A stretch of 45,086 nt of DNA, taken from NCBI GenBank assembly GCA_031272365.1, contig JAISTX010000022.1, positions 1 to 45,086 on the forward strand, written 5' to 3'. Shown one piece after another: positions 8,130-16,833 of this stretch. The notes under the pieces were generated by a model. The model was not told the DNA's origin, made no database searches, and was given only the letters and a program-made list of their open reading frames with translations. The position numbers and the translations under genes were made by a program. This DNA comes from Eubacteriales Family XIII. Incertae Sedis bacterium. GTDB lineage: Bacteria > Bacillota > Clostridia > Peptostreptococcales > Anaerovoracaceae. The stretch's first letter is position 1; each line of letters opens with the position of its first letter.

Positions 8130-9536
8130 TTACGACAAGCTCTTCTCCAATAACGAAAACGCGTACTCCGGGGCTTTCTGCGCCAGCAGGCCCGCGGCGT
8201 ACAGGACATATCCCCGGTCGACGAGGATCCGCCCCGCCCGCTCGGGCAGCAGCGAAATGCCGCGACGGGAAAATGCGCTTTCAATAATATGCCCGCCCTC
8301 CGCCGGCCCGCTGTGCGCGAAAAAGCCGCCGACGAGGACCACCGTCCCGATGCCCCGCAGGTCGCGGCCGGTCGGGGTGCCGGGGATCGTCCCCATCACA
8401 GGGTCCGCCCGGTCCGTGAAATGCCCCGCGTGCCGTTTCAGCGCGATCTCGACGGCGGCCTGCGCGAGCAGCCGGTCGAAGAGGCGCTCCTCCTCGTTTT
8501 CCGGGAGCGAGGCCGTCTCGGCCTCGACGCGCGCGCAATAGGCGTGGAGGCGCTCTTCCATCGCCGCGTCGCCCGGGCCCGCGCGCCGGAGCAGCTGCCG
8601 CGCGCCGGCGGCCATGAGGATCCCGCCCGCGCTCACGCGCATGCCGAGGTTGCCCTCCACGGTGCGGTAGCTCACCTGCCGCGCGCTCGCGACGATCAGG
8701 CCGACCTCCTCTTTGGGCAGCCCCTCGTATGCGGGCACGACGGAATGCACGTCCGTGGTCGCGCCGCCGAGGTCGACGACGAGGAGCGGGCCGAGCCCCT
8801 CGCGCAGCCCGTCGCCCTTCGCGAGCAGCTCCGCGCCGAGCAGCACGGCGCCCGGCGTCGGCACGACGCGGTCGTCCGTCAGCATGTCCGTGAGCGTCTG
8901 GAGCCCCTTCGCCTTCACGATCTGCCGGATGAACTCCCGGTGGATCAGCGCGCGCGCCTTGTCGACGCAGAGGTCGTGGATCGTCGGCAGGATGTTCTGC
9001 GTGCGCACGAAGCGGACGCCGCCCTGCCGCAGGATGTCCGCCGCCCTCGGCTGCGCCGCCTCGTTGCCCGCCAGCACGACCATCGCGCCGGCGCCGCTTT
9101 GGACGATGGCCTGGGCGTTCTCGAGCAGCGAATCCTCGTCGCCGAAATCCGTCCCGCCCGCGAGCAGGACCACGTCCGGCCGGATCTCCTTGAGGATCTG
9201 CACGCGGAAGTCCAAGGGATCCTCCGAGGAGATCACTTCGAGGATCTTCGCGCCGGAGTTCATCGCCACCTCCATCGCGGCCTTCGCAGTCACGCGCGCC
9301 ATGTACCCCATGGCGACCATGCGCAGCCCGCCCGCGGCGCTCGAGGACGCGAGCGTCTGCGCCGCCTCCGGCGCGGCCCCAGCCTGGGCCCCGAGCGCCT
9401 CCAGCCCGCGCCGGATGCCCCGGCCCACGTCTTCGAGGTCCGTCGGCACCTCCGCAGCGGCCACTGCCGTGGCCCCGTCTATGAGGCGCAGCTTCGTGTA
9501 GGTGCTCCCGACATCGATGGCGAGGTAGTCAAACAT
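8130..9536 (-). CDS. MutL/GlmL-family reactivase for the B12-dependent mutase
   Basis: The 468-aa protein is an actin-like ASKHA ATPase of the GlmL/MutL family. The phosphate-1 motif is at the start ('AIDVGSTYTKLRLID') and phosphate-2 in the middle ('LLVVDLGGATTDVHSV'), with 'VLLAGGTDFG' between. In the glutamate mutase operon GlmL accompanies the mutase and is thought to exchange damaged cobalamin. Here the only mutase nearby is mgm, two genes upstream, so 2-methyleneglutarate mutase is the likely client. The ATG at 9536 overlaps the end of mii by 8 bases. The name should not be confused with the DNA mismatch-repair MutL, to which it is unrelated. Confidence 0.85.
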   Translation of the reverse strand: MFDYLAIDVGSTYTKLRLIDGATAVAAAEVPTDLEDVGRGIRRGLEALGAQAGAAPEAAQTLASSSAAGGLRMVAMGYMARVTAKAAMEVAMNSGAKILEVISSEDPLDFRVQILKEIRPDVVLLAGGTDFGDEDSLLENAQAIVQSGAGAMVVLAGNEAAQPRAADILRQGGVRFVRTQNILPTIHDLCVDKARALIHREFIRQIVKAKGLQTLTDMLTDDRVVPTPGAVLLGAELLAKGDGLREGLGPLLVVDLGGATTDVHSVVPAYEGLPKEEVGLIVASARQVSYRTVEGNLGMRVSAGGILMAAGARQLLRRAGPGDAAMEERLHAYCARVEAETASLPENEEERLFDRLLAQAAVEIALKRHAGHFTDRADPVMGTIPGTPTGRDLRGIGTVVLVGGFFAHSGPAEGGHIIESAFSRRGISLLPERAGRILVDRGYVLYAAGLLAQKAPEYAFSLLEKSLS

Positions 9537-10683
9537 GGTAGTAGCAGGTGCCCTCCATGATGCGCCGGGCGGTCCGGTTGACCTCCGCCTTCACGAGGGC
9601 CCAGCCGCCCGCCGTCTTCTCCGCTTCCACATTGAGCCCGATCACGCCGGCGGGGTGCCCGATGCGGATGAGCGAGCCGGGCTCATGCCCGCGCCCCTTC
9701 GCCGCCATCGCCTCCTGCACGACCGTGCCCTCGATGCGGGCGGCCGCGCCCGTGCACGTCGTCGCCGTGCCCGCGTACGTCTTGTGCGTCACCTGCATGA
9801 ACATCAGCCGCGAGACGAAGTCCACGTCCCCCTCGCCGATGTCCTTCCCCGTCGTGAAGTCCTTGTATCCCTGCGCCGGCGCGACCACCGCGACCATCGG
9901 GAACGCGGGGATCTCCCGCGCGGCGGCCTCCCAGTCGGAGGTGAGCCCCATCAGCACGGCGCCCTTGCCGCGGATCTCCTCGAGCGCATCGAGCAGCTGT
10001 TTGTTTTCGTCGATTTGCGCCGGCGTTTCGATGCCTGTCATGCCGAGGTCCTTTGCGCGCACGAAGACGACGGGGTTCGCCGCGTCGACGAGCGAGGCCC
10101 CGATGGGGCCGAACGCAGCCGTTTCGATCGTGTCCACCACGTTGCCCGTGGGGAGCAGCTTCCCCGTCGCCGCGCCGGCCGTGCCCGAGAAGTCCACCAC
10201 GACCTCCGCGCCCGTGCCGGGGACGCCCGCGATGGCGTAGTCGCCGTCCACCTTCGCGCGCCCGTCCTCCACCTGGACCTGCTCCACGAGGATCTTCTGC
10301 GTGTTCGTGTTGTAGACGCGCACGGTCGTCACGGGCTCCACTGCCGGCACGAGGCCCTCGTCCACCGCGTACGGGCCGACCGCGGACGAGATGTTGCCGC
10401 AGTTCCCCGAGTAGTCGATCGTCGGCGCCTTGTACGAGACCTGCCCGAACGTGTAGTCCACGTCCGCGCCCGGCACGGCGGATTTCCCGATGATGGCCAG
10501 CTTGCTCGTGAGCGGGTCCGCGCCGCCGAGCCCGTCGATCTGGCGGACGTCCGGGCTGCCGAAGACGCGCAGCACGATCTGGTCGCGCAGGGCCGGGTCT
10601 TCGGGCAGGTCCTCCGCCTTGATGAAGATGCCCTTGCTCGTGCCCCCGCGCATGATGACGACCGGGATTTTCGATTGCTTCAT
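9529..10683 (-). CDS. mii: 3-methylitaconate isomerase (PrpF/Mii family)
   Basis: The 384-aa protein is a PrpF-type delta-isomerase with the diaminopimelate-epimerase fold in two halves. Family signatures are '[12 protein letters not shown]' at the N terminus, '[16 protein letters not shown]', '[17 protein letters not shown]' with the reactive Cys, and '[10 protein letters not shown]' late. Mii of E. barkeri interconverts 3-methylitaconate and 2,3-dimethylmaleate. The start ATG (10683) overlaps the TGA of mgm in an ATGA arrangement, so it is coupled to the mutase that makes its substrate. PrpF (2-methylaconitate isomerase) is the main alternative, but no methylcitrate genes are present. Confidence 0.87.
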   Translation of the reverse strand: MKQSKIPVVIMRGGTSKGIFIKAEDLPEDPALRDQIVLRVFGSPDVRQIDGLGGADPLTSKLAIIGKSAVPGADVDYTFGQVSYKAPTIDYSGNCGNISSAVGPYAVDEGLVPAVEPVTTVRVYNTNTQKILVEQVQVEDGRAKVDGDYAIAGVPGTGAEVVVDFSGTAGAATGKLLPTGNVVDTIETAAFGPIGASLVDAANPVVFVRAKDLGMTGIETPAQIDENKQLLDALEEIRGKGAVLMGLTSDWEAAAREIPAFPMVAVVAPAQGYKDFTTGKDIGEGDVDFVSRLMFMQVTHKTYAGTATTCTGAAARIEGTVVQEAMAAKGRGHEPGSLIRIGHPAGVIGLNVEAEKTAGGWALVKAEVNRTARRIMEGTCYYHV

Positions 10684-12545
10684 TTCTTCGCCTCCTGCTT
10701 TTCTTTCATCATTTCCGAGATGGCGACGGCCGCTTTGTCCACGTCCGACCCTGGGCCGAAAAACGCGTCCACGCCGAGGAACCCGGGGCCCTCTTCGGCG
10801 ATTTTCTTTTCGAACATCGCGTGCTCCTCCTCCTTCTCCGCGATGCGCCCGCCCGCGAAGAGCACGACCTTGCCGCGCAGGCCGAGCTGCTCGAGCCGCC
10901 TCCCGACGCGCGGGAAGAGCTCGATGCCGAGGCCGAGCAGGTTGCTGACGCCGACGGCGTCCGCGCCCGTTTCGGCGACGACGTCCGCGACCGTCTCCGG
11001 CATGTTCATCCCCTGCAGGAAGATGATCTCGTAGCCGGCCCTTTGGAAGGCCTCCTTCGCCATGTTGATGCCGATCACGTGCGCGTCCGCGCCCACCGTC
11101 GCCATCACGATCTTTTCCTTTTTCGAGACCACCGGCTCGGGCGGCACGTCGAACATCTCCTGCGAGACCGGCATATGGGCCGGGTCGACGCCGAGCGGCG
11201 TGTAGCCCTTGATGTACCGCCGGATGCCGTCGCTGTCGCGGTGCGTCTTCACGTGCCGCTTCAGGTCCCAGCCCGCCGCGCGCGGCGTGTCGAAGATGCC
11301 GCTCTTGCCCGCGGCCACCGCGATGTCGATCAGCTGCTCGTCCTCGTAGCGGTCCCAAAACGCCGCCGTGACCTCGCCCGGCTCCAGGATACGGTCCAGG
11401 CCGAGCGCAGCCGACAGGATGGCCATCGCTTCGCTTTGGATCTCTTTCTTGCGCGCCTCGATGAACGGGTCTTGGATATCCACCTTGTACGTGTTGTCGA
11501 ACACGTTGTACGTCGCCCACATGGCCTTGCTCATGGATTCCCCGGTCGGGATGCCGACGTTCTCGGCCGCCTTCGTGCGGTAGAAATTGACGCCCGACAG
11601 CTTGGCCGAGACCGCCATGCGCGCGAAATGCGCCTGCTCGGCGATCAAATCGGGCGGCGGGTTCTGGAACGTCTCGGGCACCGCGTTGATGAACTCGCTC
11701 CAGATCGTGTCGCGGAACGCCCGGATGAGCGCGATGTCCGCGAGGACGTTGATGCCGCCGAGGTTCATCTGGATCGAGCTGAGCCCCGGGTCGAGGCCCG
11801 CCTTCACCGCGAGCCCCTCGGAGAGGAGGCACATGGCCAGCGCCATGCCGTCCGTGCCCATGATGTTCACGATGTGTTTGTGCGTGTCGAGCTGCGCGAA
11901 CATGTTGTTCTCCGCGCAGAGCTGGATCGCCTTGTAGCCGTTCTTCACCTTCGAGCGGAAGTCGAGGATGCCGCGCCCGCCGAAATGCACGTGGATCACC
12001 GGGCCGATGTCCGTCCCGTCGAACCCCGCGACCAGCGCGTTCAGGACGTTCAGGTGCGTCGTGTCCCCCGTCGCGTTGATGCGCACGGGGTGGACCGCGC
12101 CGCCGCCCATCTCGATGAACTCGCGCTCGCCTTGCGGCGTGATGCCGCCCTTGCCGCGCGATTGCTCGATCAGCTCCTCCCCCTCCTTGGGGTCGATGTG
12201 CCGCGTCGCCTCCGCGTGGATGAAGTGGAAGATCTTCCGGTCGAACCGCTCCGCCATCTCGTACAGCGGCTGCGACTCCGCCCATGTTTCCTCGCTGGTG
12301 TTCCGGCCGAGGATCGGGTTGAGCACCGGCGTCTGGTCCTGCGCCGCCTGCCGCCCGAGCGCGGAAATGCGGTAGCCGCTGCGCTCCACGCCGTTCACGA
12401 CGCGCGGGTAGGCCTCGGGTAGGCGCACGATGTTCCCGTCCGCGTCCAGGCCGGGCATCTCCACGCCGAACACCCGCTCATAGGCGCGTATCGTCTCGAT
12501 GTCCTCCCGGATGATTTTCTCTGTGTTGGGTCTTGATTTCTGCAA
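10680..12545 (-). CDS. mgm: 2-methyleneglutarate mutase, B12-dependent
   Basis: The 621-aa single-chain mutase has a large TIM-barrel substrate domain (about 60-440) and a C-terminal cobalamin-binding domain (about 475-621). The 'base-off/His-on' motif is D487-A-H489-V-I-G492, with H489 the expected cobalt ligand, followed by '[10 protein letters not shown]' and 'FAGGRI', which surround the nucleotide tail. Length is close to the roughly 614 aa of the E. barkeri enzyme. It converts 2-methyleneglutarate to 3-methylitaconate by radical migration of an acrylate group. The start is TTG at 12545, with GAGGAGG about 10 nt upstream; a nearer ATG is out of frame. It lies between hgd and mii. Confidence 0.88.
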   Translation of the reverse strand: MQKSRPNTEKIIREDIETIRAYERVFGVEMPGLDADGNIVRLPEAYPRVVNGVERSGYRISALGRQAAQDQTPVLNPILGRNTSEETWAESQPLYEMAERFDRKIFHFIHAEATRHIDPKEGEELIEQSRGKGGITPQGEREFIEMGGGAVHPVRINATGDTTHLNVLNALVAGFDGTDIGPVIHVHFGGRGILDFRSKVKNGYKAIQLCAENNMFAQLDTHKHIVNIMGTDGMALAMCLLSEGLAVKAGLDPGLSSIQMNLGGINVLADIALIRAFRDTIWSEFINAVPETFQNPPPDLIAEQAHFARMAVSAKLSGVNFYRTKAAENVGIPTGESMSKAMWATYNVFDNTYKVDIQDPFIEARKKEIQSEAMAILSAALGLDRILEPGEVTAAFWDRYEDEQLIDIAVAAGKSGIFDTPRAAGWDLKRHVKTHRDSDGIRRYIKGYTPLGVDPAHMPVSQEMFDVPPEPVVSKKEKIVMATVGADAHVIGINMAKEAFQRAGYEIIFLQGMNMPETVADVVAETGADAVGVSNLLGLGIELFPRVGRRLEQLGLRGKVVLFAGGRIAEKEEEHAMFEKKIAEEGPGFLGVDAFFGPGSDVDKAAVAISEMMKEKQEAKK

Positions 12546-12591
12546 TTGGTTTCATCCTCCTCTATCTCTATTGTTTCGTTTTTCCGGCCGG

Positions 12592-13461
12592 TCAGCCCCA
12601 GCGGCCGCCTTTCTTGATGATGGCGGAGATGTCCTCCCCGCCCATCCCGGCCGCGCGCATCTCCTCGAACAGCTGCTGCACGACGTTGCCGAGCAGCAGC
12701 GGGTAGCCCAGGTCCTTCGCCGTTTCGACGGCCAGCCCCAAATCCTTGTACTGGAGGTCGATGGAAAACCCGGGCGCAAAATTCCCTTTGGAAATGTATT
12801 TTTCGTATTTCGCGGTCAAGGCGTAGGATGCGCCGGAGCTCTGCGAGACGATCTCGTAGAGCATGCCCGGGTCGATCCCCGCCTTCGCGCCGAGCGCGAA
12901 TGCCTCCCCCACGGCGGCCATGTTGATGCCGAGCAGGAGGTTGTTGACCAGCTTCACCGTGGCGCCCGCCCCCGCGCCGCCGGCGTGGATCAGCTTCTTG
13001 CCCAGCGCCTCCAGAACGGGCCGCGCCCGCTCGAAATCCCCCTCCGAACAGCCCACCATGATGGTGAGCGACCCCTTCTCCGCGCCTTCGACGCCGCCGC
13101 TCACGGGCGCATCCGCGAAGGAGCAGCCCTTTTCGGCGGCCTTCTCGGCGAGCATGCGCACCGTCTTCGGCGTGATGCTGCTCAGGTCCAGGATGAGTAG
13201 GCCCGGGGACGCGCCGGCGAGCACGCCGGCCTCCCCGAGCACGGTGTCTTCCACGATCTTCGAATTGGGCAGGGACAGCAGCACCGCCTCTGCGCCGCGG
13301 GCGGCGTCCTTTGCGCTGCCCGCGGCCACCGCGCCGGCGGCCGTCAGTCGCCCGACGGCCGCCGCGTTCACATCGAATACGTGCACGGAATGCCCCGCCT
13401 TCACGAGGTTTTCCGCCATTCTTGCGCCCATGGCGCCAAGTCCTATGAATCCGAGTTCCAT
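12592..13461 (-). CDS. hgd: 2-(hydroxymethyl)glutarate dehydrogenase
   Basis: The 289-aa protein is in the beta-hydroxyacid dehydrogenase family. It has the Rossmann motif 'GFIGLGAMGARMAENL' at the N terminus, the substrate-binding 'DAPVSGGVEGAEKGSL' and the catalytic Lys in 'GATVKLVNNLLL'. In nicotinate fermentation it reduces (S)-2-formylglutarate to (S)-2-(hydroxymethyl)glutarate with NADH, which regenerates NAD+ within the pathway. The ATG at 13461 has a TATAAT exactly six bases upstream and no well-spaced Shine-Dalgarno site, so an internal promoter making a leaderless hgd-mgm-mii mRNA is predicted. Other family members (3-hydroxyisobutyrate or tartronate semialdehyde reductases) are alternatives that the context disfavours. 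Confidence 0.87.
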   Translation of the reverse strand: MELGFIGLGAMGARMAENLVKAGHSVHVFDVNAAAVGRLTAAGAVAAGSAKDAARGAEAVLLSLPNSKIVEDTVLGEAGVLAGASPGLLILDLSSITPKTVRMLAEKAAEKGCSFADAPVSGGVEGAEKGSLTIMVGCSEGDFERARPVLEALGKKLIHAGGAGAGATVKLVNNLLLGINMAAVGEAFALGAKAGIDPGMLYEIVSQSSGASYALTAKYEKYISKGNFAPGFSIDLQYKDLGLAVETAKDLGYPLLLGNVVQQLFEEMRAAGMGGEDISAIIKKGGRWG

Positions 13462-13473
13462 GTCTGTATTATA
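13461..13473 (-). promoter_or_regulatory. Internal leaderless promoter of hgd
   Basis: On the minus strand a perfect TATAAT (13473 to 13468) lies between the stop codon of the symporter gene and hgd. Counting the last T as -7 puts +1 exactly on the A of the hgd ATG at 13461. No convincing -35 is seen, and the base context before the hexamer is AGG rather than TGn. It would let hgd and the genes after it be transcribed apart from ndh and the methyltransferase genes. Confidence 0.6.
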
Positions 13474-13481
13474 CCTTTTTC

Positions 13482-15026
13482 CTACGCCAGTTCTTCGGGT
13501 TCTTCGTCTTCCCAGTTGAGCTTCTCCGCCTTGTGCAGCGCGCCGTAGAAGGAGTCGAGCACCTTCCTGTCGACGGGCTTCGTGATCATGCTGACCGCCA
13601 CGATCAGGACGGTCGAGACCGCCATGCCGTAGAAGCCGTACCACGAGCCGCCCTCGCCGAGCGCGTAGGTGAGCAGCACCGTGCCGCAGCCGATCGCCGA
13701 GGCCGCCACGGCCGCGGGGGCCGTCGTGCGCTTCCAGTACAGCGCGGCGACGAGCACCGGGAACAGGGGCATCACCATCGCGATCGCGAACATGATGAGC
13801 GTCCAGATCAACTCCGGCGGGTTCAGCGCCATGACGATGCTGATGACGCCCATGATGGAGATGACGATCTTCGCCATCACCATCTTCTTCGTCCCCGACG
13901 CCTTCACCTTGAAGAGGTTCGTCAGGAAGTCGTTGGAGAAGATCGAGCCGCTCACGAGCAGGAAGCCGTTGGCCGTCGAGAGGCCGACCGCCATCGCGCC
14001 GAGCATGAAGAGCATCATGAGCACCTTCGCGCCGCCTGTGCCCGCCGTCGCGATCACGTTGTTGATGAGGTACGGGATGATGAGCTCGGTGTCCGTGCTC
14101 GTCAGGTCCGGCAGGAGGCCGATCCCGACGAGGCCGATGAGCATCGTGCCCGTCCAGACCACGGTCTGCAGCACCGGCGTCAGGAACATCAGCCGCTTCT
14201 GCGACTTCAGGTCGTCCCCGGAGAAGCCGGAGCGGATGAAGACGTGCGGCAGCATGATGGTCCAGCCGATCGCGCAGGACAGCGGGTAGCCCATCCGGGC
14301 CGTGTACGGCACCCACTCGTTGGGGCCGGGGTACGAAAACCACGAGTTCGTGTTCTCCCAGACTGCGTCGAACGCGCCCACAAGCGAGCCCTTGAAGCCC
14401 ACGGCGATGGCCGCGATCACGACCGCCCACAGCGCGCCGATGAAGAGCAGCCCCTGGCCGGTGTCGGCCCACGCGACGGACTTCATGCCGCCGACGCAGA
14501 TGAACACGATGGTCGTGGCGCCGACGAACAGGATGATCGGCATGTACAGCGAGTCGTTGCCGCTCGCGATGACCGCCGCGCGGCCGCAGGCGATGAAGAT
14601 CGACGCGACGTACGGCAGGGACACGCACATGAACACGATGCCGAGCACGAGGCGCAGCGCCGGGCTCTTGAAGCGGTCGTCGTAGAGGTCGGCCGGCGTC
14701 ACGTAGCCGCGCTGCGTGTTCAGGAGCCATACTTTATTCATGACGAAATAGGTGATGACCGGGAACAGCGGGATGTAGCTGAGCTCGGAAATCCAGTATA
14801 CGAAGCCGCCCCGGTAGTACCCGCCCGGCCCCGCGAAAAACACCCACGTGCTCATCAGCGCAGCGACGTAGGTCATGAGGAGGACGTACCAGCGGATCTC
14901 CCCCTTGCCCGTGAAATATGTTTGGATTGACTGCTGCTTCGTCTTGCGGTTGGCGTAGATCCCCAGGGAGATCAGCGCCACCATGTAGATCGCGAACGCC
15001 AGCCATACGCCAGTTGAAGAAATCAT
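13482..15026 (-). CDS. Na+/solute symporter (SSS family)
   Basis: The 514-aa protein has about 13 hydrophobic segments and starts 'WLAFAIYMVALISLGIYANRK', typical for the SSS family (PutP/PanF-like). 'GGMKSVAWADTGQG' in the middle is the family signature around TM5-6. The C-terminal tail is short and charged. The ATG (15026) overlaps the TGA of the small membrane gene upstream (ATGA), so the two are made together. Its place in the cluster suggests uptake of nicotinate or of a related pyridine or betaine such as the substrate of the adjacent MttB-like enzyme. The substrate cannot be read from sequence. Confidence 0.82.
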   Translation of the reverse strand: MISSTGVWLAFAIYMVALISLGIYANRKTKQQSIQTYFTGKGEIRWYVLLMTYVAALMSTWVFFAGPGGYYRGGFVYWISELSYIPLFPVITYFVMNKVWLLNTQRGYVTPADLYDDRFKSPALRLVLGIVFMCVSLPYVASIFIACGRAAVIASGNDSLYMPIILFVGATTIVFICVGGMKSVAWADTGQGLLFIGALWAVVIAAIAVGFKGSLVGAFDAVWENTNSWFSYPGPNEWVPYTARMGYPLSCAIGWTIMLPHVFIRSGFSGDDLKSQKRLMFLTPVLQTVVWTGTMLIGLVGIGLLPDLTSTDTELIIPYLINNVIATAGTGGAKVLMMLFMLGAMAVGLSTANGFLLVSGSIFSNDFLTNLFKVKASGTKKMVMAKIVISIMGVISIVMALNPPELIWTLIMFAIAMVMPLFPVLVAALYWKRTTAPAAVAASAIGCGTVLLTYALGEGGSWYGFYGMAVSTVLIVAVSMITKPVDRKVLDSFYGALHKAEKLNWEDEEPEELA

Positions 15027-15301
15027 TGCGCCTCACCCCCGTTCGTCTTCGTTTCGCCGTCCCCTTTGGACTTCTCCTCGAGCTCCGCCACCTCCTGCAG
15101 AGACCGGGGCCTCCGGTGCCGGTAGATCGCGAACAGCCCCACGTACACCGAGACCCACAGCCCGATGACCGTGATGCCGCCGTGGATCAGCGCGCTCTTG
15201 GCGTCCCCGTAAGGCGGCACGCCCGGCAGATTGTACAGGAAATAAAATAGCACGACGCAAATGAGCCAGACTTTTTCAATATCCTTGTAGCGTTGTCTCA
15301 T
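15023..15301 (-). CDS. Small two-TM symporter partner protein
   Basis: The 92-aa protein has two hydrophobic stretches, 'WLICVVLFYFLYNLPG' and 'GGITVIGLWVSVYVGLFAIY', and a charged C-terminal tail. Small membrane proteins of this shape (YhdT/DUF997-like) often precede SSS symporters, as with yhdT-panF, and may be accessory subunits. I chose ATG 15301, preceded by AAAGGAGGAGAG; an upstream in-frame start would extend into the gap after the methyltransferase gene. The family assignment is tentative, but the coupling with the symporter by an ATGA overlap is clear. Confidence 0.7.
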   Translation of the reverse strand: MRQRYKDIEKVWLICVVLFYFLYNLPGVPPYGDAKSALIHGGITVIGLWVSVYVGLFAIYRHRRPRSLQEVAELEEKSKGDGETKTNGGEAQ

Positions 15302-15344
15302 GACTCTCTCCTCCTTTCTTACAATTAAAATAAAAACACTGCGC

Positions 15345-16787
15345 CTATTTTTTCGCGAGGGCCGCGTCCGCCTCCGCCACAATCTTTGCCACTTCCGCTT
15401 TCACCGCGTCGTCCACGAGCGCGGGCGGCTCCTTTGCGATGAGCTTGTCGTAGACCTTGCGCGCCTTGTACAGGATGTCCGGCGTGTCCGCGTTCTCGCG
15501 GTCCTGCGCGGACGTGTGGATGAAGAGGTCCGACGCGTACGCCTCGCGGAAATAGTCCATCGTGTGGTCGCTCGTGATGAACGAGTCCTTCTCCCCGAGG
15601 GAAAGGATCGTGTCCATGCCGACCGTCGCGTCCGTGACCTCGTACCCCGCGCGCAGCTTCTTCGCCATGCCGAAAATATCATTGTCAATAATGAGCAAGA
15701 GCGGGCTGATCGCCTTCGCGGTCTCGAACTGGCCCGCGCCGCCGAGGACGTCCGCGCCGCCGAGCGCGACGAGCAGCGTCACCTGCATGCGCTCCGCGAA
15801 ATTTTGCCCGTCGAGCATGACGGAGTCCGAGCCCGTGCCGTACGTGTGCGCCGGCAGGCCGTAGCCCTCCGAGAACAGCTGCATGGACATCATGCGCGCC
15901 ATCGAGTTGGAGATGCTGGACTGGATCGTGTACGTGGTGCGCATGTCCATGTCGAAGGGCAGCGGCGTCGCGACGCACGGCGTCCCCGGGGCGATCATCT
16001 GCGCGATGAGGATCTGCGCGTAGACCTCCGCCGACGTGATGACGGCGAGCCCGGAGGGCGTCACCGGCGCGTTCGCGCCCGCGACCGGCAGCGAGCAGGG
16101 CTGGAGCGGCACGCCGTTCAGGGCCCCGTCGAGGATGATCTGCAGATCCATGAATTTGTACGTGAGCGTCGGCACCGAGCAGCAGATGAGGCTGACGATG
16201 GGCCGCTCCCGGAGCTTGTCCGGCCCGCCCATGACGGCCTGCGCCATGCGGATCATATAGCCCGCGTTGTAGGCCTCGTAGGGCTGGAGCCAGCCGTGCT
16301 TCTTCGTGTTGGCCAGCGTCACCTCGTACGTGTGGACGTCGATCGTCTCCGCCGGGAAGCCGACGGGGTCCGTCGAGAGGATCGACCAGAAGTCGATGTG
16401 CTCCAGGTCGTTCGTCAGCCGGATGATCTCCTCGGCCTGCCCCAGGCTGATGTTCGAGAAATTGCCGTCCACGTCGAGATAGCGGCAGGCCCCCGTGTTC
16501 ACGCGCCCGTAGCAGTTCCCCTCGGGGTGCGGGAAGGGGATGTCGTATTTTGGGTCGGGCGCCGCGAGCACGAATTCCCTGGGCGCCATCGCCAGGTATT
16601 TCTCCTGCACCGCCTCCGGAAATTTCACGGCGTCGTCTTCAAAGACGCAGCCCGCTTCCTTCAGGTACTTCTCCACCTCCGGGTGGTGGATCCGGATCCC
16701 CTTCTTTGCCAAGAGCCTCGAAATCTGGTCTTTCATCAAGTCGATTTCCGATGCCGACAGCAGCTTTGCTTTCAGGTTTTTTGCCAT
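15345..16787 (-). CDS. MttB-family (non-pyrrolysine) methyltransferase
   Basis: The 480-aa protein is a member of the trimethylamine methyltransferase (MttB) superfamily: 'GIRIHHPEVEKYLKEAGC' near the start, 'GYMIRMAQAVMGG', 'PLQPCSLPVAGANAPVTPSGL' and 'GGADVLGGAGQFETAKAISPLLLIIDNDI' near the end. The frame contains no internal amber codon, so it is of the non-pyrrolysine group that demethylates quaternary amines (glycine betaine, proline betaine, carnitine types) onto a corrinoid protein. No corrinoid protein or methylcobalamin:THF methyltransferase is in the window. Its position between ndhL and the transporter genes of a nicotinate cluster makes an N-methylated pyridine such as trigonelline an attractive but unproven substrate. 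The start is ATG 16787 behind AAGGAGAGGAG. Confidence 0.85.
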   Translation of the reverse strand: MAKNLKAKLLSASEIDLMKDQISRLLAKKGIRIHHPEVEKYLKEAGCVFEDDAVKFPEAVQEKYLAMAPREFVLAAPDPKYDIPFPHPEGNCYGRVNTGACRYLDVDGNFSNISLGQAEEIIRLTNDLEHIDFWSILSTDPVGFPAETIDVHTYEVTLANTKKHGWLQPYEAYNAGYMIRMAQAVMGGPDKLRERPIVSLICCSVPTLTYKFMDLQIILDGALNGVPLQPCSLPVAGANAPVTPSGLAVITSAEVYAQILIAQMIAPGTPCVATPLPFDMDMRTTYTIQSSISNSMARMMSMQLFSEGYGLPAHTYGTGSDSVMLDGQNFAERMQVTLLVALGGADVLGGAGQFETAKAISPLLLIIDNDIFGMAKKLRAGYEVTDATVGMDTILSLGEKDSFITSDHTMDYFREAYASDLFIHTSAQDRENADTPDILYKARKVYDKLIAKEPPALVDDAVKAEVAKIVAEADAALAKK

Positions 16788-16833
16788 TGCTCCTCTCCTT
16801 TTCTAAAAAAGTACGAAAGATACACCATTCCAC

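Noticed and set aside
10684-12285. Apparent N-terminal extension of mii across mgm
   Set aside because: It is a frame shadow of mgm in high-G+C DNA; the ATGA overlap at 10680-10683 gives the real start.
15345-16787. Possible pyrrolysine-containing trimethylamine methyltransferase
   Set aside because: The reading frame has no in-frame amber codon and is full length, so it belongs to the non-pyrrolysine group.
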